From positions 125,549 through 173,498 of the forward strand of contig JALOLD010000002.1 in NCBI GenBank assembly GCA_025456145.1: DNA of 47,950 nucleotides, read 5' to 3'. The translations under genes and the position numbers were made by a program. The notes below the pieces were generated by a model that was given only the letters and a program-made list of their open reading frames with translations, ran no database searches and was not told where the DNA came from. This stretch comes from Thermoanaerobaculales bacterium (GTDB lineage Bacteria; Acidobacteriota; Thermoanaerobaculia; Thermoanaerobaculales; Sulfomarinibacteraceae). Positions 40,888-47,878 of this stretch are shown piece after piece. Position 1 is the first letter of the stretch. Each line of letters begins with the position of its first letter.

Positions 40888-42057
40888 ATGAAGGCGCCCG
40901 CCTCCGATCCGATCGTCGACTGCCCGCACCGCGCCGCCTGCGGCGCCTGCTCGCTGCTCGGCCGGCCCTACCCCGAGCAGCTCGAGGCCAAGCGGCGCCG
41001 GCTCGCCGCCGCCCTGGCCGGCGCCCTCGGCCGACGGCGGGCCCCGGAGGTGCTGCCGACCGTGCCCTCGCCGCAGGTCGAGGGCTACCGCAGCCGGGCC
41101 AAGCTGACGATCTCGACCGATCGGGAGGGCCGCTCGGCGCTCGGCTACTTCGAGCGGGGCAGCCGGGTGGTGGTCGACGCCCCCGACTGCCGGGTGCTCG
41201 TCCCCGAGCTGCTCGACACCGCGCGCCGGCTGCGCCGGCTGCTCAACTCGCGCGTCCGCTTTCCCTTCAGCCTGCGCCACCTCGACCTGCGCTGCGGCAG
41301 CGACCCCTCGGCGCAGCACCTCACCCTGGTGGTCCGCGACGACACCCTGCCGGCGCTGCCGGTCGAGGCGATCGCCGAGGCCTGCCCCCGGGTCGCCGGG
41401 ATCGGGGTCAACCTCAACACCAGCGGCGGGGCCCAGGTCGTCAAGGGTCGGATCGAACCCCTCCTCGGCGCCCGCGAGGTCGTGGTCGAGGTCGCGGGGT
41501 TCGCCCTGCGGGTCTCGCCGGGCTCGTTCTTCCAGGTCAACCTCCCGCTGCTGCCGGCGATCCACGAGCGGATGGTGGCCTTTCTCGGCCGCGGCGAGCT
41601 TCTCGCCGACCTCTACGCCGGGGTCGGCACCCACGGGCTGGCCCTGCGCCGGAGCTTCCGGAGGGTGCTCTGCGTCGAGGGGGTGCGGGGCGCGGCGGCC
41701 GACGCCAAGGCGTCGATCCGGGCCGGCCGGGTCGACAACGTCGAGGTGCTGGCGAGCCCGCTCCGCCGGGCCCTCGGGCGTCTCCGCTCCGAGCGGCCCG
41801 ACGCGGTGGTGCTCAACCCGTCGGCGGCGGGCGCCGAGCCGCCGGTGCTCGAGGCGATCGTCGGCTCGCCCGCGACCTCGCTCGCCTACCTCTCCTGCGA
41901 CCCCGGGACCCTGGCCCGCGATCTCGCCGTGCTCGTCGCCGGCGGCTTCGCCCCGGTCGAGGTCCGGGCGGTCGACATGATGCCCCAGACCGCGCAGATC
42001 GAGGCCCTCGCGCTGCTCCGGAGACCGCCGCCGGGCCGTGCTACCGTGCCGCCGTGA
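40888..42057 (+). CDS. TrmA/RlmD-family (uracil-5-)-methyltransferase-like protein
   Basis: A 389-residue protein. Cys C12, C18, C21 (DCPHRAACGAC) and C101 (DAPDC) match the 4Fe-4S ligand set of RumA/RlmD enzymes. SAM-dependent domain: SPGSFFQVN, LYAGVGTHGLAL (motif I). Catalytic C337 lies in LAYLSCDPGTLARDLA and the general base E372 in QIEALALL. The usual DPPR(x)G motif is replaced by LNPSAAG (N310), a notable change. The TRAM domain common at the N-terminus is absent. It would methylate C5 of a uridine in 23S rRNA or tRNA. Its stop overlaps the GTG of ccmA, so it is co-transcribed with the cytochrome c maturation genes. Confidence 0.82.
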   Translation: MKAPASDPIVDCPHRAACGACSLLGRPYPEQLEAKRRRLAAALAGALGRRRAPEVLPTVPSPQVEGYRSRAKLTISTDREGRSALGYFERGSRVVVDAPDCRVLVPELLDTARRLRRLLNSRVRFPFSLRHLDLRCGSDPSAQHLTLVVRDDTLPALPVEAIAEACPRVAGIGVNLNTSGGAQVVKGRIEPLLGAREVVVEVAGFALRVSPGSFFQVNLPLLPAIHERMVAFLGRGELLADLYAGVGTHGLALRRSFRRVLCVEGVRGAAADAKASIRAGRVDNVEVLASPLRRALGRLRSERPDAVVLNPSAAGAEPPVLEAIVGSPATSLAYLSCDPGTLARDLAVLVAGGFAPVEVRAVDMMPQTAQIEALALLRRPPPGRATVPP

Positions 42058-42686
42058 GCGACCGCATCTCGATCTCCTTCACCGGCATCGCCAAGCGCTA
42101 CGACGCGCGGGTCGTCTTCCGCTCGGTGTCGGGGGAGGCGGGGCCGGGCGAGGCGCTGGTCATCACCGGCCCCAACGGCGCCGGCAAGTCGACCCTGCTG
42201 GCGATCCTCTGCGGGCTCGTCCGGCCGACCCGCGGCGAGGTGCGGCACCTCGGCGCCGGCGGCGAGGCGATCGAGCGCGACGGGTGGCGGCGCCACCTCG
42301 GCGTCGTCGCGCCGTCGATGGCGCTGTATGACGAGCTCACGGCGATCGAGAACCTGCGCTTTTTCGCGCGGGTCCGCGGGTTGGATCGCGACGACGGGGC
42401 GCTCGGCGGGCTGCTCGAGAGCGTCGGCCTCGAGCCGGCGCGGCGGACCCCGGTGCGCGGCTTCTCGACCGGGATGGCGCAGCGGCTCAAGATCGCCCAG
42501 GCGCTGCTCCACGACCCGGCGGTGCTGCTCCTCGACGAGCCGAGCTCGAACCTCGACCCGGCCGGACAGGACTGGCTCGAGGGCCGGGTCCGCGGCCTCG
42601 TCGAGGAGGGCCGCACGGTGGTCCTGGCGACCAACGACCGACGCGAGATGGAGTGGGGGCGGCGGCATGTCGCGCTGGCTGGCTGA
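42054..42686 (+). CDS. ccmA: Haem exporter ATP-binding protein CcmA
   Basis: A 210-residue ABC ATPase: Walker A GPNGAGKST (39-47), signature FSTGMAQRLKIAQALL and Walker B AVLLLDEPSSNLDP. The short length and the location before ccmB, ccmC, ccmD, ccmE and ccmF identify it as CcmA, the ATPase that with CcmB, CcmC and CcmD releases holo-CcmE. GTG start at 42054 overlaps the methyltransferase stop (GTGA). The 3' end overlaps ccmB by 20 nt. Confidence 0.9.
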   Translation: MSDRISISFTGIAKRYDARVVFRSVSGEAGPGEALVITGPNGAGKSTLLAILCGLVRPTRGEVRHLGAGGEAIERDGWRRHLGVVAPSMALYDELTAIENLRFFARVRGLDRDDGALGGLLESVGLEPARRTPVRGFSTGMAQRLKIAQALLHDPAVLLLDEPSSNLDPAGQDWLEGRVRGLVEEGRTVVLATNDRREMEWGRRHVALAG

Positions 42687-43347
42687 GGTCGTCGCGGTCG
42701 CCGCCAAGGATCTGCGGGCGGAGCTGCGCACCCGGGTGGCGCTCAACGCCCTGGCCCTGTTCGCCTTGACCACGCTGGCGGCGGTGTCCTACACGATCGG
42801 CCCCTTCCGGCTCGCCGAGGAGGACCGGCCCTTCCTGCTCGCGGTGCTGCTGTGGATCGTCATCCTGTTCGCCGCCCTCGCCGGGCTCGACCGCAGCTTC
42901 GTCAAGGAGGAGGAGAGCCGGACCGCGCCGCTGCTCAGGCTCGCCGCCGCGCCGTCGGTGGTGTGGGCCGGCAAGCTCGTCTACAACCTCTGCCTGATCG
43001 TCGTGCTGACGGCGATGCTGACGCCGCTTTTCTGCGTCCTGATGGGCTTCGAGGTGGCGCTCCCGTGGCGGTTCGCCGTCCTGCTCGCCGCCGGCGGCCT
43101 CGGCCTCGCCGTGATCACCACGATCATCGCCGCGATCATCGCCCAGGCGATGACCCGCGGCGCGCTGTTCTCGGTGCTGTCGCTGCCGCTGCTGCTGCCC
43201 CTGGTGATCTTCCTGATCCAGGGCACAACCGCGGTCTCGACCGGCGACCTCGAGACCTACCGGAACAGCCTGCGCGCGGTGCTGTCGATGACCGGGGTGA
43301 TGACCATCGCCTCGGCGTGGTTGTTCCCGCTGGTGTGGCGCGACTGA
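42667..43347 (+). CDS. ccmB: Haem exporter membrane protein CcmB
   Basis: A 226-residue protein with about six membrane helices. WLAEVVAVAAKDLRAELRTR at the start, LDRSFVKEEESRTAPLLRLAAAPSVVWAGKLVYN (about 75-110) and VLSLPLLLPLVIFLIQ match the CcmB family. It forms the membrane part of the CcmAB transporter-like complex needed to free CcmE from CcmC. The start overlaps ccmA by 20 nt; there is a 45-90 nt gap before ccmC with its own promoter-like box. Confidence 0.9.
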   Translation: MSRWLAEVVAVAAKDLRAELRTRVALNALALFALTTLAAVSYTIGPFRLAEEDRPFLLAVLLWIVILFAALAGLDRSFVKEEESRTAPLLRLAAAPSVVWAGKLVYNLCLIVVLTAMLTPLFCVLMGFEVALPWRFAVLLAAGGLGLAVITTIIAAIIAQAMTRGALFSVLSLPLLLPLVIFLIQGTTAVSTGDLETYRNSLRAVLSMTGVMTIASAWLFPLVWRD

Positions 43348-43387
43348 GCCTGCGGCGGAGGAGGGTCCGTTTCGCACCGGAATCGGG

Positions 43388-43393
43388 TATCCT
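43388..43393 (+). promoter_or_regulatory. -10-like hexamer TATCCT upstream of ccmC
   Basis: TATCCT would start transcription near 43400, downstream of the ATG at 43394. It therefore favours GTG 43436, which has GGGAGG with a 7-nt spacer, as the ccmC start. It may give an internal promoter for ccmC-F. Confidence 0.4.
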
Positions 43394-43435
43394 ATGCGGG
43401 CGAGAAGCGACACGATCGCAACGGGAGGCTGGCCG

Positions 43436-44107
43436 GTGGGCCGAGTCGGCGCGACGCTCAAGTGGCTGCTCTTGATCTGGATGCTGGTGGTCATCTGGGC
43501 CGCATTCCTGTGGGTGCCCTCGGCCCAGGGCTTCAAGGGCGAGTCGTCGCGGATCGTCTTCTTCCACGTCCCGACCGCCTGGGTGGCGACCCTCGCCTTC
43601 CTCGTCTCGTGCATCGCCTCGGTGATGTACCTGCGGCGCCGCTCGCCGGTCGACGACCACCGGGCCGCGGTGAGCGCCGGGCTCGGGCTGCTGTTCGCGA
43701 TCCTCGCCACCGTGACCGGGGCGATCTTCGCCCGGATCATGTGGGGCGCCTACTGGAACTGGGACCCGCGCCAGACCTCGATCACCATCCTGCTGCTCAT
43801 CTACGCCGCCTACTTCGCGCTGCGCGGGGCGGTCCCGGACCCCGAGAAACGGGCGACCCTGGCGGCGGTCTACTCGATCCTCGCCTTCGTCACCGTGCCG
43901 TTCCTGGTCTTCGTCGTGCCGCGGATCTACTTCTCGCTCCACCCCGACGTGGTGACCAACCCCGATCCGGACAACCGGCTCGACTCGGCCCACGCCCTCG
44001 TGCTCCTCGCCTCGACCATGGGATTTACCGGCTTGTACGCATGGTTATATAGTGTTGGTAGCCGGATCGAGGCGATCCGTCACCGGCGCCGCCAGGAGGT
44101 GCTGTAA
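43436..44107 (+). CDS. ccmC: Haem delivery protein CcmC
   Basis: A 223-residue six-helix membrane protein with the tryptophan-rich WWD-like motif WGAYWNWDPRQTS (about 100-115), which binds haem and presents it to CcmE. FKGESSRIVFFHVPTAW near residue 35 and the HPDVV region near 165 carry the two conserved His. The start is set at GTG 43436 by its Shine-Dalgarno; an ATG at 43394 would add 14 residues. The stop of ccmC is followed by the ccmD ATG (TAAATG). Confidence 0.92.
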   Translation: MGRVGATLKWLLLIWMLVVIWAAFLWVPSAQGFKGESSRIVFFHVPTAWVATLAFLVSCIASVMYLRRRSPVDDHRAAVSAGLGLLFAILATVTGAIFARIMWGAYWNWDPRQTSITILLLIYAAYFALRGAVPDPEKRATLAAVYSILAFVTVPFLVFVVPRIYFSLHPDVVTNPDPDNRLDSAHALVLLASTMGFTGLYAWLYSVGSRIEAIRHRRRQEVL

Positions 44108-44212
44108 ATGTCCGATCTCGTCGGAATCATGACCGTCACCATGATCATCTGGATCGGTCTGTTCGCCTATGTCTTCAGGCTCGACCGCAGGGTCGGCCGG
44201 CTGGAGGACTGA
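44108..44212 (+). CDS. ccmD: CcmD-like small membrane protein
   Basis: A 34-residue ORF: MSDLVGIMTVTMIIWIGLFA, then YVFRLDRRVGRLED. It has one membrane helix followed by a charged Arg/Glu-rich tail, the layout of CcmD, which stabilises the CcmABC complex. It lies exactly between ccmC and ccmE; its stop overlaps the ccmE start (TGATG), so the three are coupled. Confidence 0.82.
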   Translation: MSDLVGIMTVTMIIWIGLFAYVFRLDRRVGRLED

Positions 44213-44628
44213 TGTCTGACCCGAAGAAGCAGCGTCGCCTGTGGTACACCGTCGGCGGCGTGTTGATCGTGGCCTTTCTCGCGTACGGCGCGACGTCGTT
44301 CAAGTCCAACCTGACCCCCTACGTCTCCTTCGAGGAGGCGCAGCGGTCGCCCCGCAAGGTGCAGGTCGCGGGCGGGCTGGTGCCCGACTCGACGAGCTAC
44401 CTCGAGGCCGAGGAGACGCTCCAGTTCGGGATGGTCGAGGACGGCGGCGCGACGATGACCGTGCGCTACGAGGGCGTCAAGCCGGGCAACTTCGAGGAGG
44501 CGACCCAGATCGTCGCCATCGGCACCTACTCGAGCGGCGTCTTCCACGCCGAGCAGCTGCTCGTCAAGTGCCCGTCGAAGTACCAGGGCATCGACGAGGC
44601 GCCGCGGAGCTACGGATCCGAAACCTGA
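44212..44628 (+). CDS. ccmE: Cytochrome c maturation protein CcmE, CxxxY variant
   Basis: A 138-residue periplasmic haem chaperone: N-terminal anchor helix (about 10-28), then an OB-fold (VQVAGGLVPDS, FGMVEDGGATMTVRYEGVKPGNFEEATQIVAIGTYSSGVFHAEQLLVKC). In most CcmE the haem is bound by His in HxxxY; here the site is C120-P-S-K-Y124, a CxxxY form known from Desulfovibrio and archaea. The sequence ends about 14 residues after Y124. The start overlaps the ccmD stop. It is followed by an 8-bp hairpin at 44629-44650 before ccmF. Confidence 0.92.
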   Translation: MSDPKKQRRLWYTVGGVLIVAFLAYGATSFKSNLTPYVSFEEAQRSPRKVQVAGGLVPDSTSYLEAEETLQFGMVEDGGATMTVRYEGVKPGNFEEATQIVAIGTYSSGVFHAEQLLVKCPSKYQGIDEAPRSYGSET

Positions 44629-44650
44629 CCCCGCGCGCTCGAGCGCGGGG
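44629..44650 (+). promoter_or_regulatory. GC-rich hairpin between ccmE and ccmF
   Basis: CCCCGCGC and GCGCGGGG form an 8-bp stem with loop GCTCGA, starting directly after the ccmE stop codon. No T-tract follows, so it is more likely to tune mRNA stability or partial termination than to be a full terminator. Confidence 0.45.
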
Positions 44651-44713
44651 CGTGCCGGCCGGCCTCGGTCCCGAGGAAAGACCGGTCGCGCGCTCCCGTT
44701 GAGAGGAGATCTC

Positions 44714-47257
44714 ATGTATCTACCCGGCACCGTGCTGATGTGGCTGGCCTTCCTGCTCGGGCTCGGCTCGACCGTCGCCTACGCCCTGGCGATCCGCGAC
44801 CCCGAGCGGTGGCGGCCCTTCGCCCGCCAGGCCTACGGTCTGATGACGGTCGCGGTGGTCGTCGCCTCGGGCATCCTGATGTACCTGCTGGTGACCCACG
44901 ACTACCGGCTCCACTACGTCTGGGCCTACTCGGACAATATGCTGCCGCTGCACTACCTGGTCTCGACCTTCTGGGGCGGTCAGGAGGGCAGCTTCCTGCT
45001 GTGGATCTTCTGGGGCGTGCTGCTCGGCCTGCCGCTCATGCGCTATGCCCGGGCCTACGAGCAGCGGACGATGATCTTCTACAACCTGACCCTGCTCTCG
45101 CTGATCATGTTGCTGCTCAAGCAGGACCCCTTCCGCTTCCACGAGGGGCTCACCGCGTCGATGATCCCGATGGACGGTCAGGGTCTCAACCCGCTGCTCC
45201 AGAACCCCTGGATGGTGATCCACCCGCCGATCATGTTCATCGGCTACGCCTCGCTGGCCGTGCCCTTCGCCTTCGCCATGGCGGCGCTCTGGATGAAGCG
45301 GTACGACGAGTGGACCAAGGTCTCGATGCCCTGGGTGCTGGTGTCGCTGGTCACCCTCGGCACGGCGATCATGCTCGGCGGCTACTGGGCCTACGAGACC
45401 CTCGGCTGGGGCGGTTACTGGGGCTGGGACCCGGTCGAGAACGCCTCGCTCGTCCCCTGGCTCGCGACCGCGGCGCTGACCCACGGGATGCTGCTGCAGC
45501 GCGGCCGCAACCGCTTCCGCCGGCTCAACCTGGTGCTCGCGGTCGCCGCCTATCTGCTCGTCGTCTACGCCACCTTCCTGACCCGCTCGGGGGTGCTCGG
45601 CGACTTCTCGGTCCACTCCTTCGTCGATCTCGGGATCACCGGCTGGCTGGTCTTCAACATGGTCTTCTTCCTGGTCGCCTCGATCGGCCTGCTCGCCTGG
45701 CGCTGGCGGGAGATCCCGGCCGAGGTCGGCGACGAGCCCTTCATGTCGCGGACGATCTTCTTCGTCGTCGGCATCCTGCTCTTCATCCTGATCGGTCTGG
45801 TGGTCCTCGTCGGCACCTCGGCGCCGCTGATTTCCCGGCTCTGGGGCGAGCCGGCCCAGGTCGGGCCGGAGTTCTACAACGCGATGGGCTACTGGATCGC
45901 GGTGGTCTTCGCCGCCTTCCTCGGCGGCACGCCCTTCCTCGCCTGGAGCCGCGCCCGCGCCGGCGCCGGCAGGCTGCTCGCCGCGACCCTGGCGGTGACC
46001 GCGGTCGGCCTCGTGGCGGCGGCGCTGCTCGGGCTGAGCGGCGCCAAGGCGTACATCTATGTCGGCGCGGTGATCTTCAACATCGTCGCCAACGGCTGGG
46101 CGGTGGCCGACTACACCCGGGCCCGGCGCTGGCGGCTGACCGGCGGGCCCCTCGCCCACGTCGGGATCGGGCTGATGATGCTCGCCTTCCTGACCACCGG
46201 CTGGCTCGACCGGCAGGGCAAGATCCGGCTCCACCAGGACCAGCCCGCCGAGGTGCTCGGCTACACCATGACCTTCCGCGGCGTCGAGAAGCCGACCCCG
46301 GCGGCGCGCGACGCGATGGTCGTCGAGGTCACCGACGAGCGCGGCCGCAACTTCGTCCTCAAGCCCAAGATGTGGGTCAACGCGAAGTCCAACCAGCTGA
46401 TCGCCAACCCCGACATCAAGTCGTTCCTGACCGCCGACCTCTACCTCGCCCCGGTCGAGTTCGAGCCCGGCTCGGAGCCGGCGGCGAGCGGCGTGCTGAT
46501 GCTCGGCAAGGACCGGCCCCAGAGCTTCGGCGACTGGACCCTGACCTTCCTCGGCTTCGACATGTCCAAGCAGAGCGCCGTTCAGGGCGCGCTGACCGTC
46601 GGCGTAGCGGTCCGGCTCGAGCGGCCGGGCCACGAGCCGGCGGTGCTCGAGCCGACCATGATCTCGACCGACCAGGGCGTCCAGACGATCGCCGTCGACA
46701 TCCCGGGGGTTCCCGGCGGCCGGGTGCGGGCGACCGGGATGAACGTCGACTCGGGCCTCGTCCGGATCGAGCTGCTCGGCCTCGGCGGCGGCGTCGGCCG
46801 CACCGCCGTGATGCACAAGGGCGAGACCCTGAGCTACGAGAACCTCGAGATCACCTTCACCGACTTCGACCTCTCCGACTTCGACCCCGAGGCGGGCAAG
46901 ATCAACTTCGGGGTGGTCTTCTCGGTCGAGCTCGACGGCAAGAGCATGGAGGTGGTGCCGACCTTCCGCGGCGGCATGGGCGGCGAGCCGGTGGTCACCC
47001 CGGCCCTCGTCCCGGGCAGCGGCGGCATCACCCTGAGCCCGGGCCGGATCGACGCCGAGAACGGGACGGTCCAGCTCAAGGTCTGGGACCCGACCCTACC
47101 GGCGGCCGGTCCCGAGCCGGCGAGCCTGGTGCTCGACGTCTCGACCAAGCCGCTGATCGGCCTGGTCTGGGTCGGCACCCTGCTCGTCATGCTCGGCGTT
47201 GGCGTCGCCATCGCCCTGCGCGGCAAGGACGTCGCCTCGATCCCGGTCGAAGGGTAG
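44714..47257 (+). CDS. ccmF: Haem lyase component CcmF, long form
   Basis: An 847-residue protein against about 650 in E. coli. The WWD domain is GGYWGWDPVENASLVPWL (about 232-250). Four conserved His are all present: H170 (VIHPPIMFIGY), H257 (LTHGML), H301 (SVHSFVD) and H482 (LAHVGIGL). After about residue 495 there is a large extracytoplasmic domain (RLHQDQPAEVLGYTMTFRGVE ... to about 815), then a final helix (LIGLVWVGTLLVMLGVGVAIAL). The size increase lies in this domain, which may replace parts of CcmH/CcmI. ATG 44714 has GAGGAG upstream. No ccmG, ccmH or ccmI gene follows in the window. Confidence 0.92.
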   Translation: MYLPGTVLMWLAFLLGLGSTVAYALAIRDPERWRPFARQAYGLMTVAVVVASGILMYLLVTHDYRLHYVWAYSDNMLPLHYLVSTFWGGQEGSFLLWIFWGVLLGLPLMRYARAYEQRTMIFYNLTLLSLIMLLLKQDPFRFHEGLTASMIPMDGQGLNPLLQNPWMVIHPPIMFIGYASLAVPFAFAMAALWMKRYDEWTKVSMPWVLVSLVTLGTAIMLGGYWAYETLGWGGYWGWDPVENASLVPWLATAALTHGMLLQRGRNRFRRLNLVLAVAAYLLVVYATFLTRSGVLGDFSVHSFVDLGITGWLVFNMVFFLVASIGLLAWRWREIPAEVGDEPFMSRTIFFVVGILLFILIGLVVLVGTSAPLISRLWGEPAQVGPEFYNAMGYWIAVVFAAFLGGTPFLAWSRARAGAGRLLAATLAVTAVGLVAAALLGLSGAKAYIYVGAVIFNIVANGWAVADYTRARRWRLTGGPLAHVGIGLMMLAFLTTGWLDRQGKIRLHQDQPAEVLGYTMTFRGVEKPTPAARDAMVVEVTDERGRNFVLKPKMWVNAKSNQLIANPDIKSFLTADLYLAPVEFEPGSEPAASGVLMLGKDRPQSFGDWTLTFLGFDMSKQSAVQGALTVGVAVRLERPGHEPAVLEPTMISTDQGVQTIAVDIPGVPGGRVRATGMNVDSGLVRIELLGLGGGVGRTAVMHKGETLSYENLEITFTDFDLSDFDPEAGKINFGVVFSVELDGKSMEVVPTFRGGMGGEPVVTPALVPGSGGITLSPGRIDAENGTVQLKVWDPTLPAAGPEPASLVLDVSTKPLIGLVWVGTLLVMLGVGVAIALRGKDVASIPVEG

Positions 47258-47264
47258 CCTCTCC

Positions 47265-47300
47265 CGCGTCCGCGTCCGAGTCCGCGTCCGAGTCCGCGTC
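47265..47300. repeat. Hexamer tandem array CGNGTC x6
   Basis: CGCGTC CGCGTC CGAGTC CGCGTC CGAGTC CGCGTC directly after the ccmF stop. It differs in unit from the adjacent array at 47305-47352 and no inverted partner is visible before the window ends. Confidence 0.65.
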
Positions 47301-47304
47301 CGAT

Positions 47305-47352
47305 GTCAGAAACAGCGCCAGCGGCAGGGGCAGGAACAGCGACAGCGGCAGC
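47305..47352. repeat. Degenerate hexamer array, consensus GGCAGC
   Basis: Eight units: GTCAGA AACAGC GCCAGC GGCAGG GGCAGG AACAGC GACAGC GGCAGC. The reverse complement of the consensus is GCTGCC, the unit of the perfect array at 47879-47950. The two arrays therefore flank the four-helix-bundle gene as inverted copies of one hexamer. Confidence 0.65.
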
Positions 47353-47384
47353 AATCAGAGCCAGCGGCAGCGGGCGACCTCGCG

Positions 47385-47732
47385 TCACGGGTGCAGCAGC
47401 CGCCAGTTCATCGCCCTGACCTCGTCGAGCAGCCCGAGAGCCCGCCGCGCAGCGGCGGGATCGACGGCGCCGGCGGCAACCAGCAGCCGGAGGTGGGCGT
47501 CAGCCTCCTTGGCGGAGCCGTAGGCGATCCGCCAGAGCTGCATCCGGTCGCGACCGGACCGGCCGTGACCCTCGGCGAGGTTGGCCGGCACCGAGCTCGC
47601 AGCTCGCACGAGCTGATCGGCAACTGACCTCAAGGGAGCGGGAACCCGCAGCACGATCGAGATGGCGATGCCTGCAGCCTCCATCGCCCTGCGGTACGCG
47701 ATCAAGCCGGTTGTCGGGAGAGCGTCGTGCAT
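47385..47732 (-). CDS. Four-helix-bundle protein (S23 / 23S rRNA-intervening-sequence / Avd-like)
   Basis: A 115-residue helical protein. The central motif SSVPANLAEGHGRSGRDRMQ, then LWRIAYGSAKEADAHLRLLVAAG, is the signature of the S23 (TIGR02436) four-helix-bundle family, found in 23S rRNA intervening sequences, as Avd in diversity-generating retroelements and as lone genes. No reverse transcriptase or rRNA is near. ATG 47732 has GGAGG with a 5-nt spacer (GGAGGTGACCATG), so it is preferred over ATG 47753. The gene sits inside inverted hexamer arrays and its 5' end is repeated in mirror image at 47857-47878. Function of this lone type is unknown. Confidence 0.82.
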   Translation of the reverse strand: MHDALPTTGLIAYRRAMEAAGIAISIVLRVPAPLRSVADQLVRAASSVPANLAEGHGRSGRDRMQLWRIAYGSAKEADAHLRLLVAAGAVDPAAARRALGLLDEVRAMNWRLLHP

Positions 47733-47878
47733 GGTCACCTCCGGGGTGTTCATGGCCCTTCTCCCCAGCCGCCGGCCCGACCCCTGTCAAGGGCCGCCTT
47801 CGAGGCGGTTCATACACCCTTGACAGGGGTCGGGCCGGCGGCTACGCGTGGATTGAGAACACCCCGGAGGTGACCATG
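47730..47878. repeat. 149-nt interrupted palindrome mirroring the four-helix-bundle gene start
   Basis: Outer arms: 22 bp perfect (47730-47751 with 47857-47878), containing the Shine-Dalgarno, the ATG and the MNTPEVTM codons of the four-helix-bundle gene. Inner arms: 27 bp perfect (47767-47793 with 47817-47843). A small hairpin with loop TTCGA (47794-47808) sits at the centre. The right arm has TTGACA (47820-47825) and, 17 nt on, TACGCG, a possible but weak promoter. Unpaired spacers between outer and inner arms differ, so this is not a simple assembly fold-back. Confidence 0.8.

Noticed and set aside
44720..46816. 698-codon open frame on the minus strand opposite ccmF
   Set aside because: The plus strand encodes an unmistakable CcmF. 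The minus frame is low-complexity Asp/Arg/His/Glu-rich sequence, a typical high-GC antisense shadow.
47385..47732. Diversity-generating retroelement (Avd) or 23S rRNA intervening sequence
   Set aside because: No reverse transcriptase, template/variable repeat or rRNA is in the window; only the shared four-helix-bundle fold supports it.
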